A stretch of DNA of 64,000 bases from NCBI GenBank assembly GCA_036250195.1, contig JAVHZZ010000005.1:76379505-76443504 (forward strand). The letters run 5' to 3'. The translations under genes were made by a program, and so were the position numbers. Below, piece after piece: positions 10,839 through 20,374 of this stretch. Each line of letters begins with the position of its first letter. Position 1 is the stretch's first letter. The stretch is from Mixophyes australis (taxonomy: Eukaryota > Chordata > Amphibia > Anura > Limnodynastidae). The notes beneath the pieces are model-generated. The model saw nothing but the letters and a program-made list of their open reading frames with translations, did not search any database and had not been told where the DNA came from.

Positions 10839-11659
10839 TGGTCTTTATTTAATGTGTAACATTTGTAAATTTTGGTTTGTGTGGATATAAATTGATTGAC
10901 CATATATAGTGGGCCAAAGGGGGCAAAAGGCTGCCTATTGAAAGTAATGACTGATATCTCCAGCACCTTGTAGGATGTTTAAAAATGATGTCAGCTTTAA
11001 GCTCTGCGGATACCTGCTAAACTGTAATTGCCCCCCAAATGTGTTTTCCACACCATGTAACGCTCATTTACTATCTAGTCTTGAAAGTGAAATTCCATGT
11101 TTGAGAATTAGGAGCATTATTGCAGCTGGCATACATTTATTAAGAAATGACCCCTAATGACTCCCAGCGGAAGGAAAGTGATTTTGATCCAGCACATTTG
11201 TTGCTATCTTAAAGCGCTAAATCACGAGGCTGCGCAAAAATAGGGACATGACATCACAAAAGAAGAGAGAGACAAAATGCTGAGCATGTGCAATTTTCTG
11301 CATTCATAAATTTCTCTTATGTTGCTGTGTGTTCCAAGATACAGCATGTTAAAATGAACAAATAGAGTTTAAACAATAATTGGTATTTTCATGTAAAGAT
11401 TTATATTGATAGTGGGGAAAATAAGTCTCCCACATGCTTAGAAATTCCCCTCTCTTTCATCAGCCTCTCTTTCCTTTTCCTGTTGACTTTGTGAACAGTC
11501 ATCCTGTCCAGAAGCGGGGAAGCAGTGAAAGGAATCATTTATGTTTGTTAGTTTCTGTTTTCATAGATTTTATTTGTGATAACATAATACAAAAAGCTCA
11601 CATATGACACAATGGTGCCGATTTAGCGTTAAGTGTAAATTTTGCCTAGGTACAGGAAT

Positions 11660-11745
11660 TGCAACAGAACAAACCATGTTGCACTGCAAGGGATGCAAAT
11701 GCAACCATTTTTTTTAAATCCAGGGCAGACACTACATGATCTTGC
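11660..11745. mobile_element. Possible fragment of the CCTGATTCATTAA MITE family
   Basis: CAAACCATGTTGCACTGCAAG followed by a T-rich stretch resembles the interior of the MITE at 10652. No terminal repeat remains, so this is a weak call. Confidence 0.4.
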
Positions 11746-11816
11746 ATGCTGCATACAGATGCTGGCCAGCTCTACGTTTACATTGCATTTTATAGTTGGG
11801 CTAGTTCAGTGTTGGC

Positions 11817-11953
11817 TAACCTGTGACACTCCAGGTGTTGTTAAACTACAAGTCCCAACATGCTTTGCCAATATATAGCAGCTTATTGCTGGAAGGGTAT
11901 GCTGGGACTTGTAGTTTCACAACACTTGCAGTGTCACAGGTTAGCCAACACTG
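11817..11953. mobile_element. 137-bp hAT-type foldback MITE
   Basis: CAGTGTTGGCTAACC and GGTTAGCCAACACTG form perfect inverted ends, and the arms also pair over the AAACTACAAGTCCCA region. The flanks GGCTAGTT (11809-11816) and GGCTACTT (11954-11961) agree at 7 of 8 bases, fitting an aged hAT target duplication. Confidence 0.88.
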
Positions 11954-11961
11954 GGCTACTT

Positions 11962-13004
11962 CATGCCCCTCATCAAACCTCTAAATCAGGTTGGGCATTT
12001 TTTCCCCATCTAGAGCAAGAAATTATTATTTTTTAGTTGCAAATTTTGCACCCAATAGATGGATTTCCTCCTAATTGCAAATGTCTCTAAACAAATTGAG
12101 GTCTATGTACTAAGACAAATGTAGTGACACATTTCCACTTCCATATTCTGTTTCATACCTAGACCTCAATGTTCCTCTCTGTCACTTTGAACGGTCATCT
12201 GTATTGCTCAGATGAGGAGCTACATTGTGCAGGCACGGTATTACGATCAATCATTACATGTGCTGCTCCCTCCCCTGCTCTGTGTACCGAAATCCTTCTC
12301 TACCTCTGGTTTTGGAGCAGAGCTGCATTTTATATAAACAATGAAGTTGCTGGTTTTGGTTCAATAAATGACATATTTCTAGGACACAATGGTCACAGTA
12401 CAATTATGAGACATTCACAGCTATAAAATGGTGAAATATCATAATAAACAGGAAGTCCAGTCTATCATGTCTAAAGTGCAACACTTCATTACATTTAATT
12501 ATCAAAGGCAGTAAAATGACCCTACTGTGAAAGAGAAGAGTATTCTGAGGTGATTTCCTATATACATATATTTTACATTACGGGGGTACATAATTCATTA
12601 TTATAAGACATATTGATGTTGACAGACAGACTGACATTAACAATGAAACACTGGCCTTTACATTTGCGCTGACATGGACATTGACACAGACAGACTTACA
12701 ATAACATTCAGACATACAGAACTAAAATTACCTGTTCGGCACTGATCATGGCTATACAGGAGTCCCAGGAGGCAATCTATATGCTGATTAGTAAATAGGA
12801 CATAATGATACTGTGATTTCTTATTTATTGATAATCAGCAGCAGACAAATGAGCAGTGTTACAGAAAGCAGAATCAGGAGGGAGAGGTTACGTTTGTGGG
12901 CGTATGGCACCCATGACAAATGCTCATCTCTGGCGGGTTCTTACATCACAATGTGTCGTAGATAACAACTATCACAGTTAATAATACACTTATTCTATTT
13001 ATAG
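11962..13004. other. No gene; loosely repeated GACATT/GACAGAC stretch
   Basis: Around 12610-12720 the phrases GACAGACAG and GACATT recur irregularly. Otherwise I see nothing, and no ORF is convincing. Confidence 0.45.
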
Positions 13005-13012
13005 GTTATTAT
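13005..13012. other. Left 8-bp target-site duplication of the hAT element
   Basis: GTTATTAT lies directly outside TAGGGATGTGC and is repeated exactly at the other end (20471-20478). Confidence 0.95.
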
Positions 13013-13160
13013 TAGGGATGTGCACCGGCGACTTTTGAGGTCTCGTGTTTTGTGTTTTGGATCCGGATTTTCGTTATTTTTGAGGTTCGGATTTGTCTCG
13101 CAAAACACTTGACGAAAGGTCTCGGTTCGGATTTAAGGTATTGGATTCGGATTTTTTTTG
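13013..13160. promoter_or_regulatory. 3' subterminal region with repeated CGGAT motifs
   Basis: Within 150 bp of the terminus TTCGGATT occurs three times and GGATCCGGATT once. The other subterminal region is also rich in CGGATC. hAT transposases bind repeated short subterminal motifs, so these are candidate BED-domain binding sites. That role is inferred. Confidence 0.55.
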
Positions 13161-13328
13161 AAAAAAACATAAAAAGTTTAAAAATCAAGTTTTTGTGCTT
13201 ATTTTCACTCCTAGGCTATTATTAACCTCAATAACATTCAATAACAAGCATTTCCACTAATTTACAGTGTATTCTGAACACCTCACAATATAGTTATTAG
13301 TCCAAAACGTTGCAACAAGGTATCTTTC

Positions 13329-13990
13329 TGGACTGCGTAGAGGAGTGGGTCACCACAATATATATTAAAAACCCTGAACTTTTATGATTCGCACCAATAA
13401 TTGTACCTGGACTGCGTAGAGGAGTGGGTCACCACAATATCTTAAAAACCCTGAACTTTTATGATTCGCACCAATAATTGTACCTGGACTGCGTAGAGGA
13501 GTGGGTCACCACAATATATTAAAAACCCTGAACTTTTATGATTCGCACCAATAATTGTACCTGGACTGCGTAGAGGAGTGGGTCACCACAATATATTAAA
13601 AACCCTGAACTTTTATGATTCGCACCAATAAATGTACCTGGACTGCGTAGAGGAGTGGGTCACCACAATATATTAAAAACCCTGAACTTTTATGATTCGC
13701 ACCAATAATTGTACCTGGACTGCGTAGAGGAGTGGGTCACCACAAGATATATTAAAAACCCTGAACTTTTATGATTCGCACCAATAAATGTACCTGGACT
13801 GCGTAGAGGAGTGGGTCACCACAATATATTAAAAACCCTGAACTTTTATGATTCGCACCAATAATTGTACCTGGACTGCGTAGAGGAGTGGGTCACCACA
13901 AGATATATTAAAAACCCTGAACTTTTATGATTCGCACCAATAAATGTACCTGGACTGCGTAGAGGAGTGGGCACTGGGCACCACAATAAA
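13329..13990. repeat. Nine ~77-bp tandem repeats in the hAT 3' region
   Basis: CTGGACTGCGTAGAGGAGTG starts units at about 13329, 13407, 13484, 13561, 13638, 13715, 13794, 13871 and 13950. Each is followed by CACCACAATATATTAAAAAC and TTTATGATTCGCACCAATAA. Units are 77-79 bp and nearly identical, so the array is young or homogenised. There are no unique spacers, so it is not CRISPR-like. Confidence 0.95.
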
Positions 13991-14033
13991 ATATATAAAA
14001 AACCTTCAACAGATCTGCATTACACTACACATA

Positions 14034-14120
14034 CGGCTGCTCCTCCATCCTCTCCATCATATACATGTTGGAGTTTTAGCGTGTGACAACCTCTTGTTTT
14101 TGATAATGTCAGTGCATTTG
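14034..14120 (-). pseudogene. Degenerate fragment of the hAT transposase gene
   Basis: GCTGCTCCTCCATCCTCTCC and ACAACCTCTTGTTT align with 16783-16868 of the intact gene, the part encoding VVTRWNSTLYMLQRMEEQQK, at roughly 80% identity. It sits between two tandem arrays inside the same element and in the same orientation. It is either an internal duplication or a relic of an older element into which the present 3' region was built. Confidence 0.75.
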
Positions 14121-14184
14121 GAATATTTTTCAATTTGCCCCACACCACTGAATGTACTTTATCTATGATACGCATCTATCTATC

Positions 14185-14540
14185 TTGACTGCGTAGTGTG
14201 GTGGCCCCGGTACACAATTTGGTACCGAGGCCACAATATAATTAAAAAACCCTCCACGTGTCAGAATTCCACCAAACAAGTATCTGGACTGCGTAGTGGG
14301 GTGGCCCCGGTACCCAATTTGATACCGGGGCCACAATAAAATAAATACACCCTCCACGTGTCAGAATTCCACCAAACAAGTATCTGGACTGCGTAGTGAG
14401 GTGGCCCCGGTACCCAATTTGATACCGGGGCCACAATAAAATAAATACACCCTCCACGTGTCAGAATTCCACCAAACAAGTATCTGGACTGCGTAGTGGG
14501 GTGGCCCCGGTACCCAATTTGATACCGGGGCCACAATACC
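14185..14540. repeat. ~100-bp tandem repeats, first block
   Basis: Units begin CTGGACTGCGTAGTGGGGTG (first one diverged) near 14185, 14284, 14384 and 14484. Each carries a hairpin, CCCCGGTACC...GGTACCGGGG-like (GGCCCCGGTACCCAATTTGA pairing with ATACCGGGGCCAC). The opening CTGGACTGCGTAG is shared with the 77-bp units, so the two arrays are related. Confidence 0.92.
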
Positions 14541-14720
14541 TCCTCCAAACATGCTACAGACAATTCGTCATTGAGATCCCATCAAGTATGTTAAAGACAG
14601 ACAGGGTCCAAGTGTTATTAGTTGACTTTGTAAACAAAAAAACTGTCCCTGTTGCACATAGTCGTGCAATGAAGACTGACTTTTTCATTTAAAGGCACGA
14701 TCTTTCAAGTGTAGTGTTTG
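14538..14720. repeat. Duplicated non-tandem block, copy A
   Basis: From ACCTCCTCCAAACATGCT to GGCACGATCTTTCAAGTG this block is repeated at 15088-15258 with small indels. In both places it follows 100-bp units, so a segment of about 0.5 kb holding array plus block has been duplicated. Confidence 0.88.
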
Positions 14721-14894
14721 TAAGTCTAAGTCATATTATACTTTTGGTAAAATTGGTTTTTTTTGTTCCTCTTTATGGTAATTAATTAGTAATAGAATTA
14801 AAGTAGGAAATAGAATTAAATAGAATTAAAGTAGGAAATAGAGTGGTATAGAGTTGTAGTGTGGTATAGATAGAGTGGTCCACACAATATAATA

Positions 14895-15090
14895 ATAAAA
14901 CCCTCAACTGCTCTGAATTCCACCAAACAAGTATCTGGACTGCGTAGTGGGGTGGCCCCGGTACACAATTTGGTACCGAGGCCACAATATAATTTAAAAA
15001 CCCTCCACGTGTCGGAATTCCACCAAACAAGTATCTGGACTGCATAGTGGGGTGGCCCCAGTACCCAATTTGATACCGGGGCCACAATAC
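14895..15090. repeat. ~100-bp tandem repeats, second block
   Basis: Two units like those at 14185-14540 start near 14935 and 15035. They are followed by the second copy of the ACCTCCTCCAAACATGCT block. Confidence 0.9.
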
Positions 15091-15258
15091 CTCCTCCAAA
15101 CATGCTCCAGACAATTCGTCATTGACAGACCCCAGACAGACAGGGTCGTAGTGTTATTGTTTGACTTTGTAAACCCAAAAAAATGTCCCTGTTGCACTTG
15201 CACATAGTCGTGCAATGAAGACTGACTTTTTCATTTAAAGGCACGATCTTTAAAGTGT
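15088..15258. repeat. Duplicated non-tandem block, copy B
   Basis: This is the second copy of the block at 14538-14720. Differences include CAGACCCCAGACAGACAGGG here and a longer GTTGCACTTGCACATAG. Confidence 0.88.
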
Positions 15259-15742
15259 CAGAAAGAGAGAGAAGACACAGGAGAGGAGAGTTGTAGCTGG
15301 GGACCTGGGGTGGAAGCTCCCAGGCTCCCCCAGCATTGCCTAGAAGTCTGAGCGTGGTGACTGAGCCAGGGCAAGGAATGTGTGCCCTGGATGATGGGGG
15401 AGAACTCCATGCCACTATAGTGAACCCAAGAGAGAGGGGGACACTGCACATGGAAGAGGCCCTGGAGTGAGGGCTGCTACAAGAGGCATGGTAGCTGTAG
15501 TGTCAGATCCTGAGGCTGAGAGTACACAGAGTGACGTGTCAGAGCACAGGAGACATTATCCCCGCAGAGGAGGGATGAGCTGCAGTTGAGAGGTCTGCTG
15601 TTGAAATAGGACATGCACACTTTAACACACAAATCATTTCAGCGACAGGGCCTACCAAACAACTTTGACTGAAATGATTGGTTTGTTTGGGCCCCCACAC
15701 CAAAAAAGCTATTCATCTCTCCCTGTACAGACTAAACAGGCT
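15259..15742. other. hAT 3' region downstream of the transposase stop
   Basis: Moderately GC-rich sequence without an ORF I can support. I see no AATAAA signal on the minus strand close to the stop codon. The short palindromic phrase AATGATTGGTTTGTTTGG precedes the gene end. Confidence 0.45.
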
Positions 15743-18385
15743 CTACTGAGGCAAGATGTCGTCCTCATCCTCAACCTCTGATTCCTCTCCCCCTACAGTG
15801 TGTACTTCCTCCTCATCACACATTATCAATTCGTCCCCGCTGGACTCCACAACCACAGGTCCCTCTGTAGTATCTGGAGGGCAGTGCTGTACTTCATTGA
15901 GGAATTGATTATTCATTTTTATAAACATCATTTTTTCAACGTTGTGAGGAAGCAACCTCCTTCGCCGCTCACTGACCAGGTTCCCCGCTGCACTAAAAAC
16001 TCTTTCCGAGTACACACTGGAGGGGGGACAACTCAGGTAAAATAGAGCCAGTTTGTACAGGGGCTTCCAAACTGCCTTTTTTTCCTGCCAGTAACAATAT
16101 GGACTGTCTGACATGTCTACTTGGATGGTGTCAGCAAAGTAATCATCCACAATTTTTTCTATTGTCACAGCATCCAATGCAGCGAGAGTAGACATGTCTG
16201 CAATGGTTGGCAGGTCCTTCAGTCCGGACCAGATGTTATCAGCATCCCCGCCAGTGCCTCTTTTGGGAAAACTGAGCTTTTTCCTCGCAGCCATAGATGT
16301 GGAAGAAAATGAGGGTGGAGCTGTTGGCATGTCACGGTCCTCTTCAGAGGACAATCTCCTGACCAGCAGGTCTTTGCACCGCTGTAGACTTGTGTCCGCC
16401 GGAAACAGAGACACAACATACGCTTTAAACCGAGGATCGAGCACGGTGGCCAGAATGTATTCCTCTGACTTTAAAAGAGTGACCACCCTCGGATCCTGGC
16501 AAAGCGTACGAAGGGCTACATCCACAAGAGCTACATGCTTGGTGTAATCGCAATGGCTTACCAGCTCCTCCCTCACTTTCTCCAGCTGCTTCTGCAACAG
16601 CCTGATCAGGGGAATGACCTGACTCAAGCTGGCAGTGTCGGAACTGACTTCTCGTGTGGCAAGTTCAAATGGCTGCAGAACCTTGCACAACACGGAAATC
16701 AGTCTCCACTGCGCTTGACTCAGGCGCATCCCCACTCCTTTGCCTATGTCGTAGGTGGCTGTGTAGGCCTGAATGGCCTTTTGCTGCTCCTCCATCCTCT
16801 GCAGCATATAGAGGGTGGAGTTCCAGCGCGTCACAACCTCTTGTTTGAGGTGATGGCAGGGCAGGTTCAAGCTTTTTTGATGTGCCTCTAGTCTGCGGTA
16901 GGCACTGGCTGAATGCCGAAAGTGTCCAGCAATTTTGCGGGCCACCGCAAGCATCTCCTGCACACCCCTGTCACTCTTGAGGTAATGCTGCACCACCAAA
17001 TTAATGGTGTGGGCAAAACATGGGACGTGCTGGAAATTGCCCATATTTAATGCCCGCACAATGTTACTGGCATTGTCTGACACCACAAATCCCCATGAGA
17101 GTCTAAGTGGGGTAAGCCACTGGGAGATAATTTCCCTCATTTTCTCTAATATGTTGTCAGCGTTGTGCCTCTTATTAAAGCCTGTAATGCACAATGTTGC
17201 CTGCCTTTGCATGAGCAGCCATTTTGTAGATGCTGCTACTGATGCAGCTGTTGCTGTTGCTGCGGAAGGGGACACATCAACCCAGTGGGCTGTCACAGTC
17301 ATATAGTCCTTCGTTTGCCCAGAACCACTTGTCCACATGTCCGTGGTTAAGTGGACAGTGGGTACAACCGCATTTTTAAGAGCACTGAGGACACTTGATC
17401 GTACTTCTCTGTACATTTTTGGTATCGCCTGCCTAGTGAAGTGGAATCTCGAGGGGATTTGGTACCGGGGACACAATACCTCCATCAACCCTCTAAATCC
17501 CACTCCACTGATGGCGGACACCGGGCGCACGTCTAACACCAACATTGCAGTTACAGCCGCAGTTATACGCTTTGCAATAGGGTGACTACTATCGTATTTG
17601 GTGGTCATGGCAAACGACTGTTGGACGGTCAATTGTTTGGTGAAAGACTTAGCGGTCTTACGACTTCCCCTCTGGGAAGATGACCGACTAACAGCAGCAA
17701 CAGCAGCAGTGGCAGTAGTAGGCGTACCGCTGCAGGATTCCTCGGATGAATCCCGTATTGAGGAGGACTCAGTCTGGCTGCTGACTTGGGCTGCAGGACT
17801 GAATCTGATGGAGATTGTGGAGGAAGTTGACGAGGAGGGTGTTGCTGGTGTGTATCCAACTGGACCACGGGATTTAGGTGTCCCTGTACCGATGAGGGTC
17901 CTAGCCCCAGTTCCTGAACTAACCACTGAACTATGAAGGTTATTCAGGTGACGTATAAGGGAGGATGTTCCTAGGTGGGCAAGATCCTTACCCCTGCTTA
18001 TTTGAGCTTTACATAAGCTACATATTGCCATACATTGGTTGTCTGGATTTGGATAAAAATAACTCCAGACCGAAGAGGTGCATTTTTTGGTCTTCTGACC
18101 AGGCATGACGATGGGCTTTTTCATCCCATGGACATCAGCCTTTTCCCCCCCTGGTGCCTCATTTACAATAACCACATCACCATCCTCATCATCAAGTTCC
18201 TCCACAGCGCCAGCTACATCATCAATAGCCTCCTCCCGAGCCACCTCTTCCCGTACAGTGATGGGAAGTACAGTGATGGGAAGGTCAGGCTTGACAACCA
18301 CCAACACGCTTGGACTCGCCTTGGGGATTTGTGATAATTTCTCTTTAGAAGGCAGAGTTGTTTGCTGTTTTGTTGCTGACAGCAT
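15743..18385 (-). CDS. BED zinc finger/hAT transposase, intact, 880 aa
   Basis: This enzyme cuts the element out and joins it to a new site, acting in the nucleus. Numbered from the first ATG (18385), residues 1-100 are low-complexity with an acidic patch (EELDDEDGD). A BED zinc finger follows with C122, C125, H146 and H151. After a serine/threonine-rich linker comes the hAT RNase-H-like core: D349 in TTDMW, D437 in SDNASN, the CFAH motif (C456, H459) and the RW pair near 520. The C-terminal dimerisation region reads SSVYSERVFSAAG, and its E (about residue 794) is the likely third catalytic acid. An acidic tail ends the protein. The frame is open further upstream to 18457 but without an ATG there. 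ORF1 overlaps the start in another frame. Similarity to vertebrate ZBED4-like proteins is from memory. Confidence 0.95.
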   Translation of the reverse strand: MLSATKQQTTLPSKEKLSQIPKASPSVLVVVKPDLPITVLPITVREEVAREEAIDDVAGAVEELDDEDGDVVIVNEAPGGEKADVHGMKKPIVMPGQKTKKCTSSVWSYFYPNPDNQCMAICSLCKAQISRGKDLAHLGTSSLIRHLNNLHSSVVSSGTGARTLIGTGTPKSRGPVGYTPATPSSSTSSTISIRFSPAAQVSSQTESSSIRDSSEESCSGTPTTATAAVAAVSRSSSQRGSRKTAKSFTKQLTVQQSFAMTTKYDSSHPIAKRITAAVTAMLVLDVRPVSAISGVGFRGLMEVLCPRYQIPSRFHFTRQAIPKMYREVRSSVLSALKNAVVPTVHLTTDMWTSGSGQTKDYMTVTAHWVDVSPSAATATAASVAASTKWLLMQRQATLCITGFNKRHNADNILEKMREIISQWLTPLRLSWGFVVSDNASNIVRALNMGNFQHVPCFAHTINLVVQHYLKSDRGVQEMLAVARKIAGHFRHSASAYRRLEAHQKSLNLPCHHLKQEVVTRWNSTLYMLQRMEEQQKAIQAYTATYDIGKGVGMRLSQAQWRLISVLCKVLQPFELATREVSSDTASLSQVIPLIRLLQKQLEKVREELVSHCDYTKHVALVDVALRTLCQDPRVVTLLKSEEYILATVLDPRFKAYVVSLFPADTSLQRCKDLLVRRLSSEEDRDMPTAPPSFSSTSMAARKKLSFPKRGTGGDADNIWSGLKDLPTIADMSTLAALDAVTIEKIVDDYFADTIQVDMSDSPYCYWQEKKAVWKPLYKLALFYLSCPPSSVYSERVFSAAGNLVSERRRRLLPHNVEKMMFIKMNNQFLNEVQHCPPDTTEGPVVVESSGDELIMCDEEEVHTVGGEESEVEDEDDILPQ

Positions 18386-18755
18386 AACTCTCTTCAATTT
18401 TTTGTAGGGGGGGGGGAGGAGGAGGAGGGCTAAGATCCGTGGGTGAAGCTGAACCACTAGTCATGAACACGGGCCAGGGCCTAAGCCGTTCCTTGCCACT
18501 CCGTGTCGTAAATGGCATATTGGCAACTTTACGTTTCTCCTCAGATGATTTTAAGTTTCTCTTTTTGCTACTTTTTCTTAACTTGGGCTTTTTGGATTTT
18601 ACATGCCCGGTACTACGAGATTGGGCATCGGGCTTGGAAGACGACGTTGATGGCATTTCATCGTCTATGTCATGACTAGTGGCAGCAGCTTCAGCATTAG
18701 GAGGAAGTGGGTCTTGATCTTTCCCTACTTTATCCTCCAAATTTTTGGTCTCCAT
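18345..18755 (-). CDS. Upstream ORF1 of the complete hAT element
   Basis: This ORF of 136 residues starts METKNLEDKV in a good Kozak context (A at -3, G at +4). It has an acidic/serine-rich part (DIDDEMPSTSSSKPDAQS), a strongly basic part (KSKKPKLRKSSKKRNLK) and a polyproline run coded by a C tract (10 G at 18407-18416 on the plus strand). It stops 41 nt inside the transposase ORF, which lies in the +1 frame. Removing one C would fuse the two ORFs into about 1,000 residues with KKLKRV at the joint. The same offset exists in copy 1 despite a 6-bp length difference between the copies in the overlap. It could be the transposase N-terminus (by +1 frameshift, splicing or a sequencing miscount) or an independent protein. 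Confidence 0.62.
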   Translation of the reverse strand: METKNLEDKVGKDQDPLPPNAEAAATSHDIDDEMPSTSSSKPDAQSRSTGHVKSKKPKLRKSSKKRNLKSSEEKRKVANMPFTTRSGKERLRPWPVFMTSGSASPTDLSPPPPPPPLQKIEESYAVSNKTANNSAF

Positions 18756-18767
18756 TATATGTAGCAC

Positions 18768-20100
18768 AAGATACTGCAGAATGTGTGAACTTGGTAATAT
18801 TGCAGTACCAATGGACTTATACTGCTGGATTGGTTTTACAAATTTGGTTATAATTATTATATATTTTTTTTTTTTTTAATTTTTTATTTTTTTTTACTTT
18901 TTTCTTATTTTTAAAAAACTTGGGAATAGTGGGGAAATAACTATGCCCTTAGAAGCACAGAGCACAGGACACAGCACCACTGGACTGAACAGGACACGGC
19001 ACAGGATCCAGCAGCACTACGGAACTCAGCAGGACAGAGCACAGGACACAGCACCACTGGACTGATACTGCAGAATGTGTAAACTTTGTAATATTGCAGT
19101 ACCACTGGACTTTTACTGCTGAATGTGTGAACTTGGTAATATTGCAGTACCAATGGGCTTATACTGCAGGATTGGTTTTGCAAATTTGGTGGTAATTAAA
19201 AAATATTAAAGTAGTTTTTGGTATTTTTTAAAAAAACTTTTTTTTATTTTTTTAAACACAGGGGAATATTGGGGAAATAACTATGCCCTTAGAAGCACAG
19301 AGCACAGGACACAGCACCACTGGACTGAACAGGACACGGCACAGGACCCAGCAGCACTACGGAACTCAGCAGGACAGAGCACAGGACACAGCACCACTGG
19401 ACTGATACTGCAGAATGTGTAAACTTTGTAATATTGCAGTACCACTGGACTTTTACTGCTGAATGTGTGAACTTGGTAATATTGCAGTACCAATGGACTT
19501 ATACTGCAGGATTGGTTTTGCAAATTTGGTTATAATTATTATATATTTTTTTTATTTTTTTTATTTTTTATTTTTTTTTACTTTTTTTTTATTTTTTAAA
19601 AACTTGGGAATAATGGGGAAATAACTATGCCCTTAGAAGCACAGAGCACAGGACACAGCACCACTGGACTGAACAGGACACGGCACAGGACCCAGCAGCA
19701 CTACGGAACTCAGCAGGACAGAGCACAGGACACAGCACCACTGGACTGATACTGCAGAATGTGTAAACTTTGTAATATTGCAGTACCACTGGACTTTTAC
19801 TGCTGAATGTGTGAACTTGGTAATATTGCAGTACCAATGGGCTTATACTGCAGGATTGGTTGTGCAAATTTTGTGGTAATTAAAAAATATTAAAGTAGTT
19901 TTTGGTATTTTTTAAAAAAAAAATTTTTAATTTTTTTAAACACAGGGGAATATTGGGGAAATAACTATGCCCTTAGAAGCACAGAGCACAGGACACAGCA
20001 CCACTGGACTGAACAGGACACAGCACAGGACCCAGCAGCACCACTGACCTCAGAAGGACAGAGCACAGCACACAGCACCACTGGACTGATACTGCAGAAC
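18768..20100. repeat. Tandem array in hAT 5' leader, four ~340-bp units
   Basis: CTATGCCCTTAGAAGCACAG recurs at 18941, 19281, 19624 and 19964, with spacings of 340, 343 and 340 bp. Units carry an AT-rich block of variable length and the phrases GAACAGGACACGGCACAGGA and TAATATTGCAGTACCA. Copy 1 has three units. The array separates the promoter-like region from ORF1. Confidence 0.92.
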
Positions 20101-20232
20101 ACAGCACAGCACATCACAGCACAGCACAGCACAGCACAGCACAGCACTAAACAGCACAGCACAGCACAGCACAGCACAGCACAGCACAGAACTAAACAGC
20201 ACAGAACTAAACAGCACAGAACTAAACAGCAC
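20101..20232. repeat. CACAG short tandem repeats
   Basis: Runs of CACAG alternate with CAGAACTAAACAG. The stretch is longer here than at the matching place in copy 1 (2670-2745), so it is length-variable. Confidence 0.9.
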
Positions 20233-20275
20233 AGAGGACCACCTAACACACCCTCCCTCTACCCTGATCAATGCC

Positions 20276-20311
20276 CGAGTGAAGATGGCGGCGACTAGCG
20301 GGGAATTTATA
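20276..20311 (-). promoter_or_regulatory. Probable core promoter of the hAT element
   Basis: On the minus strand TATAAATT (20311-20304) precedes a YY1-like motif (20292-20282; AAGATGGCGGC on the plus strand) by about 12 nt. A TATA box at this spacing would start transcription near 20280. An E2F-like TTTGGCGCC lies further upstream near 20377. Copy 1 has the same layout. Confidence 0.55.
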
Positions 20312-20374
20312 GGATCCGAGTATCGCGAGATACGACAACGGGATTATGAGTCAGAGCCTCAGTTTCACTTTTGA

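Noticed and set aside
13329..13990. CRISPR-like array
   Set aside because: Direct head-to-tail repeats without unique spacers, inside a eukaryotic transposon.
15800..18407. Many plus-strand ORFs across the hAT transposase (for example 16194-16547, 17598-17936)
   Set aside because: They are antisense shadows of the minus-strand transposase, whose motifs and codon structure are clear.
18386..18457. Start of the transposase at 18457
   Set aside because: The codon there is GTG, not ATG. The frame is merely open upstream, so I used the first ATG at 18385.
18941..20271. Repeated 80-residue Cys/Val/Leu-rich minus-strand ORFs
   Set aside because: They recur only because the leader array recurs. 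Composition is driven by CACAG repeats and there is no domain.
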